Assembly (NCBI GenBank): GCA_024734555.1
Contig: JANPWX010000009.1
Location: forward strand, 227,410 to 291,409
From: Trochalopteron elliotii
Taxonomy: Eukaryota; Chordata; Aves; Passeriformes; Leiothrichidae
DNA length: 64,000 nt
Direction of reading: 5' to 3'
Below the pieces are notes generated by a model. That model was not told the origin of the DNA, made no database searches, and worked only from the letters and a program-made list of their open reading frames with translations. Positions 1 through 10,290 of this stretch are shown in pieces. The translations under genes and the position numbers were made by a program. Position 1 is the first letter of the stretch, and the number at the start of each line of letters is the position of its first letter.

Positions 1-1205
1 GAAAGTGAACTGATCTCTAAAGCTCAGCATGTTTGACACCAGCCAGTTAGATTTTCTCAGTGGTTTCTCAGTGCTAGGTTCTGCTTCTTGTATCTGATGT
101 ACTCACAAAAGTGTTAAATAGAGAAGCTATTCTCATAGTTAACCTGGCCTGTCAGCATGATAACAGCAAGGTGCCTCCTGTTATATTAGGCCAATTTCCT
201 ACCAGGCACTGCCATTTCTCCTCCATTCTGTTTTGAATGACACTTTCTTTCGTGCATTGCTGCTCCTCAGGCACCATTCAGCACCATCACTATTAGCTCT
301 TCTCCTCTTGAGAAGATTGTCGAGATTACTTAACATGACAGGTACATTTCCTGGGCACATCTCCCTGGCTGACTTGTGTCTCAAAGCCTCCCAAAATGCT
401 TGCATTGTGTAGACAGAGAAACTGAAATCCACATGTGCAGCTCTCAGGAAGCGACTCAGCTGTGTGGTCATACCTTGGATGATGTCAGCTCTCTATAGTT
501 TGCCCAGATTTTTTAGGGGTTTTGTGAGATTTTGAATGAGAGGAAGAGTGATACATAGACTTATTTTGGGATTCTGATGTAATCCATAACAACGGTCAGT
601 GTGAGAGATGCCAACAGACTCCTGTGACAGGTTCTGAGGCAGAGCCTGTGCCTCCTGTCAATGCAAGGTACAGCTCTTGAGGAGAAACTCAAGTGTTCAC
701 AGGGCTGTAAAGGCCCTTCCTGCCAGCTGTATGGAGGCAAAAACTGAAACAGTTCTCTGCATAAGCCAGATTTCAGAATCATGGAATAGTTTGGTTTGGA
801 ATGGATGTTTCAAGATCATCTAGTCCACCCACCAGCACCATGGGACGAGATTCCAATCTTATCCCCACAGCTGCGTCTCAACTTCCCTGTGGTGGCCATG
901 GGTTCCCCATCACACTGAGCATGCCAGGCAGGCTCTGGCTTTGAGCAGCACTCATGGCAGGCACAGGCAGACTGTGATGTTGCTGTGGTGGAGAAATGCT
1001 CTACTTCTCTGTAAGCAAAGCAGGCATCTTTTATTATGCCACTGAGGCTGTTAGTAAATCAGGTGTTCTGAAGCCTGTGGCAGGTCCAAGGGAGCAGTAT
1101 TTCTGGACAAGTTGACAGAAGGATGCGTACAGGTGTGGTGGGAACAACTGCTACAACTAAAGAGCACAGGCCTGTGTCTCACTGTGGCTGTCTGTCTCGC
1201 TGCAG
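1..1205 (+). other. IYD last intron, 3' part
   Basis: Non-coding sequence leading into the IYD terminal exon. It ends in a pyrimidine-leaning tract and an AG acceptor at 1204-1205. I looked for the preceding IYD exon, which in the family ends a few residues before the Asn-Ala-Gly-Leu start of the last exon, and did not find it, so it must lie left of the window. The intron holds a CR1 fragment at 774-856. Open frames on the minus strand here have no family resemblance. That this is intron rests on the exon call that follows. Confidence 0.75.
774..856 (-). mobile_element. CR1 LINE 3'-end fragment
   Basis: The plus strand begins cagaatcatggaatagtttg and continues through caagatcatctagtccaccc. 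This is the reverse complement of the usual avian CR1 3' terminus, in which a detail such as ctagatgatcttt precedes the accompanying attctatgattct tail. It is an old, diverged, 5'-truncated copy inside the IYD intron and carries no coding capacity. The right edge is approximate because similarity fades after the catggga motif. Confidence 0.75.
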
Positions 1206-1388
1206 AATGCGGGGCTGTACACAGTGACCTCCACACCCCTGAACTGCGGCCCCCAGCTCCGGATGCTGCTCCAGCGCCCAGCAAATGAGAAGCTCCTGCT
1301 GCTGCTCCCTGTTGGCTATCCCAAGAAAGACGCGACTGTGCCTGCGCTGACACGGAAGCCGCTGGAAGACATCATGGTGGTCATGTGA
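1206..1388 (+). CDS. IYD: Iodotyrosine deiodinase, terminal exon (partial gene)
   Basis: IYD is a membrane-anchored flavoprotein of the nitroreductase fold. It uses FMN and a reductant to remove iodide from mono- and di-iodotyrosine, salvaging iodide in the thyroid. This exon opens in phase 0 after the AG at 1204-1205 and encodes 60 residues from [15 protein letters not shown] to a terminal DIMVVM, with TGA at 1386-1388. The human terminal exon also encodes 60 residues, and the two align without gaps from memory. Landmarks: the T-S-T-P loop at exon residues 8-11 corresponds to the FMN-contacting threonine loop (human 237-239); PVGYP follows at 35-39; Arg at residue 50 corresponds to the FMN-contacting Arg279 of human. 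Differences include TST for TTT and a C-terminal Met. The earlier exons with the anchor and the rest of the active site are outside the window. No frameshift is seen, so the gene looks functional here. Confidence 0.95.
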   Translation, partial: NAGLYTVTSTPLNCGPQLRMLLQRPANEKLLLLLPVGYPKKDATVPALTRKPLEDIMVVM

Positions 1389-1760
1389 GCCCAGTGCCAG
1401 GAGGAAGGAGAGCATCCCTGCTGACAGCTGAAGTTGTCACTGCTGTTTCTGTGCATCATCCCCTTTTGCTCTGGCTGTTTACACCTCTATTTCTTTTAGT
1501 GCTAGTAATCTACTGACAGCAGTGAGCACTGTGCCTTGGACAGCTGCTGTTACCTATCTGACCAGGGCATTGTTCCAGGTGATATGTAGAGTGGCATTTA
1601 AATGACTTTCATCACTTGATTTTTCTCATGTATTGTGGGGACGAATCTCTTCTCGAACTGGAATATATATCTTACTTATACTTTTGTGATCGCCATTACA
1701 CAGTTATTTTAACTTGGGAATTTTAATGAAGGTTGTATTAAAAGATACAAAGAGGTCAAA
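1389..1760 (+). other. IYD: IYD 3' untranslated region (end approximate)
   Basis: AT-rich, non-coding sequence directly after the IYD stop codon. The end is set by an ATTAAA hexamer at 1737-1742, which would place cleavage roughly 15-25 nt downstream, before the GT-rich stretch around 1775-1795. Longer 3' ends cannot be excluded from sequence alone. Confidence 0.55.
1737..1742 (+). promoter_or_regulatory. IYD: ATTAAA polyadenylation signal of IYD
   Basis: ATTAAA is the commonest variant of the vertebrate poly(A) hexamer. It sits about 350 nt after the IYD stop and is followed within 50 nt by a GT-rich run (cagcgtgtgctgttt), the usual downstream element. No AATAAA occurs between the stop codon and this point. 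Confidence 0.5.
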
Positions 1761-2160
1761 CTGAGCTGTCCTATCTTGGTCAGCGTGTGCTGTTTAAACG
1801 CCCCTTCCCCTATACTGTGTTCAGTTTTGTGTAGAAAGATGCTATTTTCCTCCTGTGTGGTAGGATTTCTCTACTTGATTGTTCTCAAAAACTTTCTCTA
1901 CACCAGGCTTTCTTAAACTATTGCAGCTACGAGTGTCTTAGTTTGGGGGAATTTTAGTAGAAACAAGGCATACAAGTAATTCGCATGTTACCATTTATTT
2001 ATCCACGTTCCAGGCACAGTTAGATCATGTGGTACCTATTAATCGTGCCCCCAATACTTTGCTGCTTCCACTGGAAGCAGCACAGAGGGAACTACTCTTC
2101 TGGTTATCCTGTTCATACCTACAACTATACCAGTTTAACACCCTGAAACTGAACCTGCTT

Positions 2161-2345
2161 TGGAGACCCTGACACGTGAGAGGAGCTTTCACGTCAGCCG
2201 CAATCAGGGATTGGGGAGCGGCGCTCTGGAAGCGCTGGCGCTGCCGGTGCCCGGGCGGGCAGAGCCCCCTCGTGGGGCCGCGGCTCCCGCCGGCTCCGCC
2301 GGTAGCGAGACGGGAAACGCTGGAAGAGACGTGTCCTTCCTGCAG
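2161..2345. promoter_or_regulatory. Short CpG island with promoter-type motifs
   Basis: I count about 21 CpG dinucleotides in roughly 180 bp, far above the depleted surroundings. Within it are an E-box CACGTG (2173-2178), a CRE-like CACGTCA (2190-2196), an inverted CCAAT box ATTGG (2210-2214) and a GC box GGGCGGG (2253-2259). This grouping is typical of a CpG-type promoter. It lies about 400 bp past the likely IYD 3' end and just left of a CR1 copy. It could drive a transcript in either direction, such as an upstream first exon of the next gene or an antisense lncRNA. Alternatively it is part of an unrecognised repeat. No TATA box is evident. A 76-codon and a longer open frame cross it but run into CR1 sequence and are not taken as genes. 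Confidence 0.45.
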
Positions 2346-2419
2346 GGCTCTCTGTTCTGGGAAACACTTCCCCACCCCGATCTCTCCTGAGTCCAACGTC
2401 AGGCACATTCAGCCAAATT

Positions 2420-2977
2420 GGCTTCAGCCGTCCTTGGGGGATGAAATGCTGGAGAGCAGTGCCACGGAAAGGGACCTGGGAGTCCCGCTCTATGGGAAGG
2501 TGTACACGAACCAGCAGTGCCCTGGCAGCCAAGAGGGACAGCCCTGTCTTGGGGGGCATCAGGCACAGCATTGCCAGCCGGGCAAGGGAGGGGATTGTCC
2601 TGGCTCTGTTCTGCACTGGGATGGCCTCACCTCGAGTGCTGGGGGCAGTTTTGGGTATCACAATGTAAGACATAATGTTGTTAGAGAGCATCCAAAAGGA
2701 GTAGCAATGAAGATGGTGAAGGAAGGATGGCCGAGGGAATGGCCTGAGGTTGTGTCAGGAAGGTTTAGATTGGTATTAGGAAAGGGTTCTTCACCCAGAT
2801 GGTAGCTGGAACAGGCTCACCAGGGAAGTGGTCACAGCACCAAGCCTGACAGAGTTCAAGAAGCGTTTGGACAGTGCTCTTGGACACTCGGCATGACTCT
2901 TGGGGATGCTGCTGTGCAGGGCCAGGAGCTGGACTTGATGACCCTTGGTCAGGATAACTCAGGATATTCTATGATTC
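2420..2977 (+). mobile_element. CR1 LINE, 5'-truncated and internally deleted
   Basis: The left part (from about 2436, ggatgaaatgctggagagca) matches the last stretch of the CR1 reverse-transcriptase region, out of frame and broken. It continues through tggggggcatcaggcacagc and aagatggtgaag. It then jumps at about 2730 directly to the gggaatgg...gtgtcaggaagg part of the 3' region, and ends with the canonical terminus ggatattctatgattctgag. By comparison with the CR1 at 36597-36985, which retains the segment, roughly 140 bp or more between the ctgaggtca block and the gagggaatgg block is missing. No functional protein can be made. The left edge is approximate. Confidence 0.9.
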
Positions 2978-3005
2978 TGAGTTAACTCACTCCTTATCTG
3001 AAGCC

Positions 3006-3094
3006 TAACCTGGTCTAGTGGAAGGCTCAGTAGAGGGATTGAAATGACAGGATCTTTAAGGTTCCTTCCAATCCAAACCATTCTGTGATTCTAC
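3006..3094 (+). mobile_element. CR1 LINE 3'-end fragment, second subfamily
   Basis: It begins taacctggtctagtggaagg and ends ccaaaccattctgtgattct, the 3' end of a CR1 subfamily distinct from its left neighbour (which ends ...aactcaggatattctatg). The middle is shortened: gatctttaaggttccttcca follows after only a few bases. It lies about 30 bp from the end of the preceding CR1 in the same orientation, so these are two independent insertions at nearly the same place. Confidence 0.8.
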
Positions 3095-3099
3095 AAATC

Positions 3100-6000
3100 A
3101 AATCCCATTTACCATCACTTGTCAGCTGAGCAAGTCGAGGGCATAATATTTTGCAGAGGTACATGTTTTGGCCATGTCAATGCCTCTGTGACCCAGTGGG
3201 AAAAACTATTTTCCTCTTGACAGACCATTTTGCTGGTATTTAACAGATATGGTGACTTCATCTGTTGTACAAGCCTGTTTCATGTTCTTAATGGTACAGC
3301 TACGGCAGGAAATTTCTTATGCAGGCCTATAGTCAAATACAAAAATTTTTAAAAAAAATTTAAAAAGGAAGAAAAAAAGGAAGTCCTTAGTCTACACACT
3401 TTCAAAGTCTAAAAACTAGTAAGGGAGATGGGCATGAGCTGAACCAAGTGAAGGCTGATAAGCTGCAAGTGCCCAGCTATCAGGAATACATATTAAAGTC
3501 ACTGTTGCAAGTTTTCCTTCTGTGCAGATGCTACTGTGCCCCATCAAGCCCCTTCACAAGCAGTTTGTACCTGCTGGTACTACTATATTTTAATTCAGAG
3601 TTCACATCAGCAGAGGGAGGACTGAATCCCTGTCATGTTGCAATCTTTCCTACAGAAATAAACTCTCAGCTACAGAAATAAATTACTTCTGCCTGGTCTC
3701 AGTCTGCAAATAGATGACACTCAGAGAAACTTTACTAAATGGATTCAGTTTCAAACAGCAGGTGCTTGCATATATAAGGCTATTTCTAGTGTGGTTTCAT
3801 AACTAAAAAATAAAAGAACTAAGGCAGTTTAAAAAAACCACAAAAATTGTCACAATAACAAGCATTGGTATATACCAATACATCTCTTCATACCAAAGAA
3901 GGTTAATGATTGGGGTTTTTTTTCTATGTGTTTATTCTGGGTACTAAGCTACACACAGTAGTTTAAAAACTCAAGCCCTCACACCTACTAGATGGGAAAG
4001 ATTCTATCCAAAAAGCATCTCTGGAATCAAGAAATGTAAGTAAAATAAGCTTCTTTTTTTCCTCTTTTTTTTCCCCTCCCTCCCTTAAAAATGCTTATTC
4101 AAATGGAAATACTTCAGTAGTATTACTACTGCTGATGATACTGCAGAGTCTCCTGTAAATCATGTTAGTACTCCTGTTGTGACAAGCCTACTTGGAATTG
4201 CCACTGTTCTCTAACAAGTGCACTGTCTTTACTTAAAACACAATTAAATAATAAATTTTGCCTTTCCATGCAGCATGCTGTTGAATAAAACAAAGGTTAG
4301 CATTTAAATTATTTTACATTTAACTAGGGATACCTGGTTGGCATTTGTTCAATTTCAAGGTAAAAAATGTTTTTTCTGCTATCTAAATGGACTTTCCTAT
4401 GTTTTCACTAGTGTCCATTGCCTGTTGGTCTGGTGTCATCCATCTCCAAGAGAATGGACTTTATCTTCCCTGTATTCTTCCATTAGGTAGCTGCAGACAG
4501 CAACTGGCTCTCTCCATTTCTAGGATCTTTCTTCCTTGAACCATGAGGACAAATTTGTGTGTATGCAAGCACTCTCACTGTCTGAAATTTGCCAGAAATC
4601 AGGTGCAACACAGTGGGTTGCATGACAATTCAGATAATTAAAGAAATAAGTATTACATTTGTTGGAACCATGGCCAACTGCCCATCTCCTCTCACTGCAT
4701 GGCTGACTGAACTGGTGTTGGTTTCAGTCTGCCCTTGAACACAGAGCTGGAAGATATTGCAGCTGGTGTTCATTAGCAATCCAGCTGTCCATGCCATGAG
4801 GCAGGGAAGGATTACTTCTGGAGCAGCACCACCTTACCCACTCCACCATCTTCCTTTCAAGACAGGTGAGCCAGAGCCCAAATTATGCTGCTACAAAGTA
4901 ATTCTTTTTTTTTAATCTTAGTGATTCAGAGTGCAAGGTCTGAGGACTTTGTTATGCTGGTCTATGTGCCCATCTCCTCCATGGCTAAGTGATCAAGTTC
5001 AAGATTCCCAGAAGTTAGCTGGGCTGTAGTAACCATCTCTGCTTGATGGAAATAGCAGGTTGTCAGGATCTGGCTTCTTTGCGAGTAGTTTAAAGCTAAG
5101 TGCTGGTATCTTGAATTTGACAGAAATAACTGTTCCCAGGCACAGTTACTGGGTCTGAGCTGGTCCACAGGGATGTAACAGGCTATAATTTATTAGCTGT
5201 GTGTTTAAACATTTCTCACCATACAAATTCACACTAGTACAATAAAAGTAAAGCAACTTCTGGGTGTGAGGAAGTATCAACTTGGTGTTGTGAACTCTAG
5301 CAGATGAACAAAAGCACACAAGCCCCTACCTCAGGGTGTGGTTTTGCTCTGATTAAGCTGCAGCACTTCAAAGACATTTAAGGAAGTAGATGTGTAGTCA
5401 GCATCTGATTGATTTATTTCTTTAATTGCAACATAGATCTCATGGGCCCATGAAAAATCAATCTTGAGAAATAATCCAGCTTGCACTCCAAGGCAGGATC
5501 AGCTATACTTGAATGCCAGGTACTGACAAAACATGAATTCAGAGCAATAATAAACTGCTCCCAGCAAAAGACTTGAAAGAAATATAATGGCAAATGCTAA
5601 TTCTGCGAGCACATGCAAGTCCTAAGAAGTTTTTGTTTCCAGAAGGGCTCAGCCTTGGAATCATGTTGTGTCACTGATGAGACCTCCATGGAGATCATTA
5701 CGAAGTGGTTGGGCTACTGTATTGTTTTTGAAGATTTCCACCCACCTGAGCTTAGTCAGAGCAGAACAGATATTGTACTAATGTCTTAAACTCTCAAGGA
5801 ATTTAATTATTTTCTTGGCTAGCATAACCTATATCAGGCATCTAGGAGAGCCAAGCCTTTGCCCATATAGATTGAACTCTCCTGTGTTTGTGGAGTGTAA
5901 ATAATGAGAACACTTAATCGCATGAGAGCTGGGCAACAGTTCCATTCAAATTTAAGATGGAAGAGAGTCATTGAAGCTTGAATCACTGCAGCAGCAAGTT

Positions 6001-9000
6001 ACCAGTTAAATATCACATCCTGTTCCAGGTTGTGTATGTGTATTAACTTAGCTACAAGATTTGAACTGAGTTGAACTAGTTCTGATAGAAACAACAAAGG
6101 CATTCCAAGACCCAGGTAACAACACAGTGTAAGACATGGGAAAACAGGGCTGATCAGCAAGATGGATAATGACTGTGACCCCAAGGCATCAGTTACCAAG
6201 TTTTTTGAGACATAGATTTGAGAGATGAGGTCTTTGAAGGACTTCTAAGAGAACTCTTGGGATTTTTTTAAGAGGAGCTACCCTCTTACCTCTGGTGGCT
6301 GAGGGTAAGCTCTTGTCTATTACTTGAGGGTAGGATCTTGTAACTGAGATCACAAATGACTCAGTTTGAAAGGGGGGCACCAGGGTCCAACAGTTTTGCC
6401 CTACAACGTGACAGCATTGGTTATCCTGAGTTATCCTGAGGAGCATCTCTTGCAAATACCAAGTTCAAAGTGTGAATATTGGGATGAAAGCACAGCTGTG
6501 GAGACCCACAACAGTCACAAATATGCTTCAAAGAGAGGATCTGCTTTAAGAGGCTGCCTTTTTTTTCAGTTGTATATGCAGTGGGAACATGTGGGTCTGT
6601 AGATTATGCACTCGATTTTAATGAAGCTTTTGTGTCATTGTTTTTGTAGTGCAAATGGTCCAAATGTCAGAAGGCTTTTAACATCTTCAAACTATTCCTT
6701 TAGCTCACTCATAGGATAGCAGTTATTCATTCAGCCTGCAGAAGGCTGTCACAGTCAATTCTCTGTGGGACTAATGCCAAGGTACCACTCTTAGATAAAG
6801 AGAAATATGTTCCCTAGCCAATCGCTGTGAAAGATATCTATGCAAGTAGCGTTACCAAGTGGAAGGGATAACAACAACCTGCTGGTTTTGCCTTCCTGGG
6901 GCAAATAACTATGAGATGTGATATAAGTCACCCCTTTTTCAGTCTGAAGATTTTAGTTTGCTTTCAGTACTAGTATACCAGTAAACTTTGTGGTTATGAA
7001 TGAAGAAAAAAGAAACAGAGCAAGAGAAGCCACAACTACCAGGCAATGCTAAGTGTCCACACAAAGGGGTCAAAGAGCTAAGGAGAAAAAGAGCTTTCCT
7101 ACACTAGCCATTCTGTTTGTTTCTGCTTGTGAACTGGAATGCATTAAATTCAGATCTGACTAAGTTTCAGGAGAATAAGTGACCCTAGAAAAATCTATGT
7201 CACTCTTGGAATTATGTATTAAAAGCTACTAATGTGTGATGACTTAGCTGCTGTCAAGCAGGAGAGTTGTGGCACCACTCCTCTTTGGTACAGGGCCTTT
7301 TATTCCTCAGGGTACTTTTTAAACTTAATACAATACAGCAGCTCATTCTTTAATATTGGTCTCCATTTCCTTTTTTGCTGGAAAATGGAAATGAGGCACA
7401 TGTAGGGAGAAGAATAATTTTAAATTCAGTGAAACATCAATATTGGTCAAAGCAAAAGGTGGTGTAATCAATAAACAAGGTGATGGACATTATATGTAGC
7501 TGTATAAATTTAAATGTTAAGCAATGATATATTTTACAGTCTTGCAAAATGGTGTGAAGTAAGAGCATCCTCACCTTTAAAATAGGGTGAATTATCAATT
7601 ACCTTTAGTAGTAGCTAGTCCTGCAAAGGGACGAAAAACTTCAAAATGAATACTTGAAATATTTATAAATAAGTTATCTATTTAGAAATCAAAAGCCACT
7701 GAAAATACTGACTCATTTTGATTAACTTTCAAGAAGTATGAAAAGAATTGTGATTATTTTCTTTCACTGCTTTGGAGACCAAAGCAACATATGCAAGTAT
7801 AATCACTTGAAAGAGATTTAGGATCTGTTTCATGCTGAACTGTATTTCAGACTGCCCTCAAAATGGGAAATTGTATTTCCAAACTGTCTACTAGCCAGGA
7901 TGTCAAGGCAACAACTGATCATCTCCATGTAGGATTCCAGATTGTGTTTCAGTAGGGATATGTTATACACTGAACAGGGCATGGTGGCTCATTTCAGTGG
8001 CGCAGTGAGCTCTGAGAGACAAACATGATGCACAAACCTTAAACATATTGTGCCTCAAATGTCTCTGTTTGCTACAACAGCATCATAAATCAGAGGTGGT
8101 TGATGGATGGTACCTGACAGGGAGATTTCTTGTTGTGTCTTGTCACACCAGCTCTGGCTGTGCAAGTGTCTGTGAATGTCTGTGTAGAAGAGGTGTATGT
8201 ATACATATAAAGCGCTGATAAGGACTGTGGCACAGCAGAACTTTTCTTGCCTCATGTGATACAGATTGGTGCTTCCTAACTGGCTGCAGTTTTGCCACTT
8301 TCCCAGGAAGGAAATCTTAGGCAAACACCAAACATTGCTGATTTTGGAAGGAACAGAATTAAATCTTAGGAAAAAGCACTAAGGTCAGAAGGATTCTTAA
8401 AAAGTGTCTTGGTTCTTAGCGGAAGATAGGAATGTTTTATACAGGGTAACCTCTAACTGTTGCTTCTCCCTGATACCTGGTAAAATTTGAGTGCATTCAT
8501 GATGGATGAACAGCAGCAAAAATAATATCTGCTTCTTGTTTATCTATTTTCTTATGGTTTTGACCTCAATTTCTTTTCTGTCCTTCATTTCACATCTGTC
8601 ACCTCACAGTATATTTTTGATATAGGTACTTTTAGAGCTTTGAGCATGGTGTTCCTATTCTTTAATAGAACAAGCATGAGTACTGTGCAAAGTGTTTTGA
8701 GCTGGCAGAAAGGTCAGGAAAACAGCAAGCACAGGTCAATAGCAAGATCTCCATCTTTCTGTGCTTATTTTACTGTGATTTTTAAATCTATGTGAGTATA
8801 GTACCTGCAAAAAGTGGTTCTGACTCCAAAGTTTGTCTTTCTTCTAGCTGGATTTGTTGTACTATCTGTTTATAATAAGATGACAAAACACAAGTGTGAA
8901 TGAGGTAATAAAGGTTAGAGCAAACTCCTGCCAACTGTTGTCTATTTTAACTGCCAGAAGAAATCTGGCAGGCACCTCCTTTCCTGCAAATCGAAGCAAA

Positions 9001-10077
9001 TAAACACTCTCTGTGAATATTACCTTCCCATTTAATTTAGTAAATTGTTGATGAACCAATTGCAAAGTTCAAGAGTGTAATTATTTGGGATTAGTAGAGA
9101 ATTTCTTTAGCACGTAATTGATATTCTGTGGATCATTTGATTAGCAGCTGAAACCAGTTTGTAATTGATGCTGTAATTAGCCAGCACAGTGCTCACTCCA
9201 TATGAGACTGCAGTGTAATAAATTTGGGTAGACGCAGAATACAGAGCAATACAGCTTGACTGCTGATTAACTTACACTGGACAAATGCTTTGTAGGAGAC
9301 TACACTTTCACCTGCAGGAATGGAATATGGAAGATTTGCAAGCAGGTCTGAATCAAAAATTGCCTCAGAATTCGCTTACCTTTAATTCTGTGCTGATGTC
9401 AGCTGTCTGTGGATTCCCACTTTGTGTTTTTTGCATCTCACTGGTAGTTCAGGGCAGAATGGCCTAAATGTGACTGATTTCTGAAAATCTGCATGGAGAG
9501 TAGCCATGGATGGTGATGGATCCTCTACATAAATGTCTGCTATTTATGGGGTGTTCCCTCAGAGCATGAGAGTCCCTCTTGACTGGAGGCTGTGTATTTT
9601 CACCTGCACAATCATGTAGTAGACCTGTATTGTGGGAAGAATGTGGTTCGTTTCTGTACCTTAGATCCAGGAGAGCTGAGTCCTTCTGTGAGCAGCTAAA
9701 TGGGGAAATACTCTTTTCTGCATGGATTATTCAGAGTCAAATGATATAATAGGAAACAGCGTTGCCTGCAGGCCAGTATCCCTGTTCAGAATTAAAATAT
9801 CTGTTGTAAGAAAGAAGTAAATGATGTTTTAAATAATCTTTCTCTTTTTCTGTTTTTTATGAACTGTGTAACTAACCTGGCACTCCTGGTCTGCTCTCTA
9901 AGGGCTGGATACATAAATGTAATTATGTTGTTTAGCTTCTCAGAGAAAATCTATTTATATGGAAGGAGCTTTCCCCTAACCTTTTGTAGATGCAATTTTT
10001 TTTTTATCCCCAGCTGCTCCTAATTTGCAAGAAAATACACGAAATGCTCCATTACATTTGCTACCATTGCCTTTGTA
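3100..10077. other. Intergenic, no gene recognised
   Basis: AT-rich, CpG-poor sequence. Homopolymer-rich patches occur near 3345-3380 and 4050-4085. Open frames are all under 90 codons, lack splice context and match no family I know. One stretch, about 9040-9260, clusters homeodomain-type cores (TAATTA at 9078 and 9174, TAATTG at 9115 and 9162, TGATTAG at 9138) and reads like a conserved non-coding element, though AT-rich sequence produces such cores by chance. No repeats of a known family were identified. Confidence 0.5.
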
Positions 10078-10091
10078 CCACTAGATGGCGC
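10078..10091 (+). promoter_or_regulatory. CTCF-type binding motif
   Basis: CCACTAGATGGCGC matches every position of the vertebrate CTCF core CCASYAGRKGGCR. CTCF is a zinc-finger insulator and loop-anchor protein, and the motif direction here is plus. It lies in otherwise AT-rich, CpG-poor intergenic DNA at the left edge of a CpG-retaining patch, which makes chance less likely. Binding itself cannot be seen from sequence. Confidence 0.6.
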
Positions 10092-10290
10092 GAGAACACC
10101 ATTTAGGAAAAGATGACCTTTGCCGGGAAATTCGTTGACTCCTTAAGTCTTCTTTAACCATACTCTGTTGCCCAAATCACAGATATACGAATGTGCATTG
10201 AGAGACAAAAGCTGGAGTTTTATCGGTGATTAAAAAAACGACCGCACCAAAAGACTGAATTTGTCGTGCATTTCAGTAGTTTAAGAGTTG
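10085..10290. promoter_or_regulatory. CpG-retaining AT-rich patch, possible enhancer
   Basis: About nine CpGs survive in roughly 200 bp that is not GC-rich, in contexts such as ttcgttg, tacgaat, atcggtg, aacgaccgc and gtcgtgc. In a methylated vertebrate genome this suggests germline hypomethylation or purifying selection. It also holds TGACCTTTG (10114-10122), the extended nuclear-receptor half-site on the minus strand. It lies next to the CTCF-type motif. It could be a distal enhancer; a coding function is not supported, since no open frame spans it. Confidence 0.35.

Noticed and set aside
1051..1415. Minus-strand frames over the IYD exon
   Set aside because: They are antisense shadows of the IYD coding exon.
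2176..2805. 209-codon plus-strand frame across the CpG island and CR1
   Set aside because: The right two-thirds is CR1 read in a non-coding frame; the left part is the CpG island. Fusion of unrelated sequence, not a gene.
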